Origin: Thoreauomyces humboldtii
Taxonomy: Eukaryota > Chytridiomycota > Chytridiomycetes > Spizellomycetales > Powellomycetaceae
Reading direction: 5' to 3'
Length of the DNA: 36,215 bases
Assembly (NCBI GenBank): GCA_027596035.1
Contig: JADGJA010000147.1
Coordinates: 1 to 36,215, forward strand
The position numbers and the translations under genes are program-made. Under the pieces are notes generated by a model. It saw only the letters and a list, made by a program, of their open reading frames with translations. It had not been told where the DNA came from and did not search any database. Each line of letters starts with the position of its first letter. Position 1 is the stretch's first letter. This document shows, one piece after another, positions 34,569 through 36,215 of the stretch.

Positions 34569-35930
34569 TCATCGCCTTTTGAAGAGATAATGAACGACCA
34601 CCCACTCCTTGCCCGCGTTGTAGTTGAAAAGCTCCTGTGAAAATAAAATTCGATAAGTCTTGAGGGACAAAACCAAGCAGAAAGCGGCGTACAAGCTCAC
34701 CGCAACCGACAAGTAGAAAACACGCCAGCGCTGGAACCACATGTTGGCGCTCTCCTCGCCGTAAGCCTTGGACAGAATGGGCATAGCCTTCGCTTTGTTG
34801 CTGTCCATCAATCGCAACCATTCTTCGCTAGTTTGAGCTTGAACCAGGGAAAGCCAAGTAAGCTTCTCCAGCACTCCTTTGACAGCCAAGAAAGGACGAC
34901 TCTCACCGTAGTTCTGCCCGTTAACGGTCCATCGATCCAAGACTTCCACCTCTTGCTGGAACCAAAGGAAAAGATCTTCGGAGGGCATCGTTCCGCCCGT
35001 GAAAAAGTATCTCGCCATCCACGAGTTGTCGTCCTCAGTCTTGAAGTCGTAAGGGGTGCTCTGATGCGCAAAGACGTGGACGAACAGACGACCAGTTTCA
35101 GGAGCGATCCACTTTGAGATCTTCGTGAAGAGGGCAGAGTAGTTCTTCATGTGCTCAAACATCTCAATGGAGAAGATGCGGTCGAACCTGTAAGCGGAGG
35201 GATAATCGGGTGGTTTAGAACCCTTGATTTCTGAAAAAAGTGCCGAAATTCAGGAACAACCACTTACGTGCGGTCCATTTGATGATCGTTGATGTCCGCG
35301 GTGATTATCTCGACATTCGAGAAGCCACGGGCGGCCGCGGTTTCCAAGATGGACTCACGCTGGCCCGTCGAATTGGAAAGGCCCGTGATCTTGGAGTTTG
35401 GAAACCTCTGAAGTAGCATAACAAATGTCTGAGCAGTCGGTCCCCAGCCAGCCAGACTCTCTCGGAACCCACCTCGGCCAGGAAGAGGGTCAGGGAACCC
35501 CACCCACATCCAAGATCCAGTACCGACATGCCATCGACCAGACCAGCGCGCTCAGCGTACAGTTCCATCATCTTGACTTCCGCCTGGTCCAAAGTGTTGG
35601 CGCCTTGAAATGTGCGGAGTATCAGGCGTCTACACGTGTCGCGTAAAAAGAAGACACCAACGAACCGTCTTCAAACAAGCAGCAGCTGTACTTCATGCGT
35701 TCTCCGAGACACAGTTTGAAGAACTCTGTCGGGACCTCATAGTGCTGCTCGTTGGCTTCCTTTGTGTTGTCGGCGATGGCTTCCCGCGTCTTGAGGCCCT
35801 TTATGTAGCCGACCTTGTCGGCCGAGGAGAGTTGGGCGACCCGACGGGACAGCAGGTGACGGATACCGCGACGGACGAGAAAGTCGGGGACTACTCCTTG
35901 GTCGATAAGGGGCTCGTAAAAGTTTGCCAT
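34569..35930 (-). CDS. CFA-synthase/coclaurine N-methyltransferase-like SAM methyltransferase
   Basis: Five exons: 35666-35930, 35473-35603, 35268-35407, 34701-35187, 34569-34634. They close to 362 residues. The SAM-binding motif is VLDLGCGWGS (about 116-125), followed by SKITGLSNSTGQ, IITADIND and the acidic IEMFEHMKNY. The C terminus (RVFYLSVAELFNYNAGKEW) matches the plant coclaurine-N-methyltransferase-like branch of the cyclopropane-fatty-acyl-phospholipid synthase superfamily more than bacterial Cfa. It probably methylates a small amine or a lipid; the substrate cannot be read. No membrane helix or signal peptide is seen. An in-frame stop lies upstream of the chosen ATG. The first donor (G|GTTCGT) is atypical. 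The gene is convergent with the METTL4-type gene (111 bp gap). Confidence 0.9.
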
Positions 35931-36215
35931 GCTTGTCAAAGGGGATTGTTGGACGGTGCTCGAAAACTATCGACCTGTGGAAGAACTAAGGCGAGTCATC
36001 ACCACCGGCCGGCGCCAGCCGAGCCGATCGGACCAAGTCAAAAGGTTTCGAGGTTGTCATCCAAACAACTCATCACCGATGTACAAGTACATCTGACCAT
36101 GCACAACACAAAGCAGTATGTGAAAAAGGGATGAGATTATGAGACGAAAAAAAAAAGAAAAAGGCTCTGGCTGGCCTGTGCCGTATCGGCTGCCGCACTC
36201 TGTGCCCGCCCAACC
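35931..36215. other. Upstream region of the methyltransferase gene
   Basis: This is the 5' flank of the preceding minus-strand gene, with an A-rich run at about 36145-36162 (T-rich on the coding strand). No further gene is visible before the window ends. Confidence 0.45.

Noticed and set aside
34569..35930. Recent bacterial transfer of a CFA synthase
   Set aside because: The gene has four normal local introns and the C-terminal signature of the eukaryotic CNMT-like branch.

Overview
This window reads as nuclear DNA of an intron-rich, compact eukaryote, most likely a flagellated (zoosporic, chytrid-like) fungus. A RTA1-family seven-helix protein, a family I know only from fungi, sits among genes that need a cilium or flagellum: an MNS1 orthologue and an 11-repeat sperm-tail PG-rich (STPG) protein. 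Introns are mostly 50-90 bp with GT/AG ends. I placed each exon junction by reading the frame across candidate splice sites and checking that the phases close; no transcript evidence was available.

Layout. 1-500: a poly-C edge and GA-rich tract. 502-573: a tRNA-Cys(GCA) with a Pol III terminator. 584-2073: no recognised gene, but a degenerate minisatellite and an older duplication. 2074-5435 (-): NF-X1-type zinc-finger protein with an N-terminal RING and, unusually, a C-terminal AN1 finger. 5741-6574 (-): unknown protein with a presequence-like N terminus. 6936-8851 (-): MNS1. 9183-9435 (+): weak small gene. 9888-10347 (+): 91-residue protein resembling Spd1/Dif1-type ribonucleotide reductase regulators and ending in a PCNA-box-like motif. 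10332-11216 (-): unresolved spliced gene. 11492-14600 (+): WDR75/Utp17. 14940-16453 (-): unknown basic protein. 16516-17599 (+): signal peptide, Ser/Thr-rich ectodomain, membrane helix and SH3. 17864-19211 (-): RTA1-family protein. 19763-20583 (+): Pro/Gln-rich four-helix membrane protein. 20837-21214 (+): Stc1-like double zinc-finger protein. 21428-25981 (-): receptor-type cyclic nucleotide phosphodiesterase. 26967-29243 (+): STPG protein. 29872-32369 (-): glutamine:fructose-6-phosphate amidotransferase. 32827-34457 (+): METTL4-type MT-A70 methyltransferase. 34569-35930 (-): CFA-synthase/coclaurine-N-methyltransferase-like enzyme.

The most striking locus is the phosphodiesterase. Sixteen exons close in frame to 1199 codons and give a signal peptide, a type-1 periplasmic-binding-protein (ANF-receptor-like) ectodomain, one membrane helix and a complete class I PDE catalytic domain. 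This looks like a ligand-gated cAMP/cGMP hydrolase, the mirror image of a natriuretic-peptide-type receptor cyclase. It is transcribed divergently from the flagellar STPG gene, so a role in zoospore sensing is an attractive inference.

The genes do not form one pathway. They are housekeeping functions (ribosome biogenesis, hexosamine synthesis for chitin and glycoproteins, RNR control, tRNA) mixed with flagellar, signalling and chromatin or nucleic-acid modification genes, often in divergent pairs with short shared promoters.
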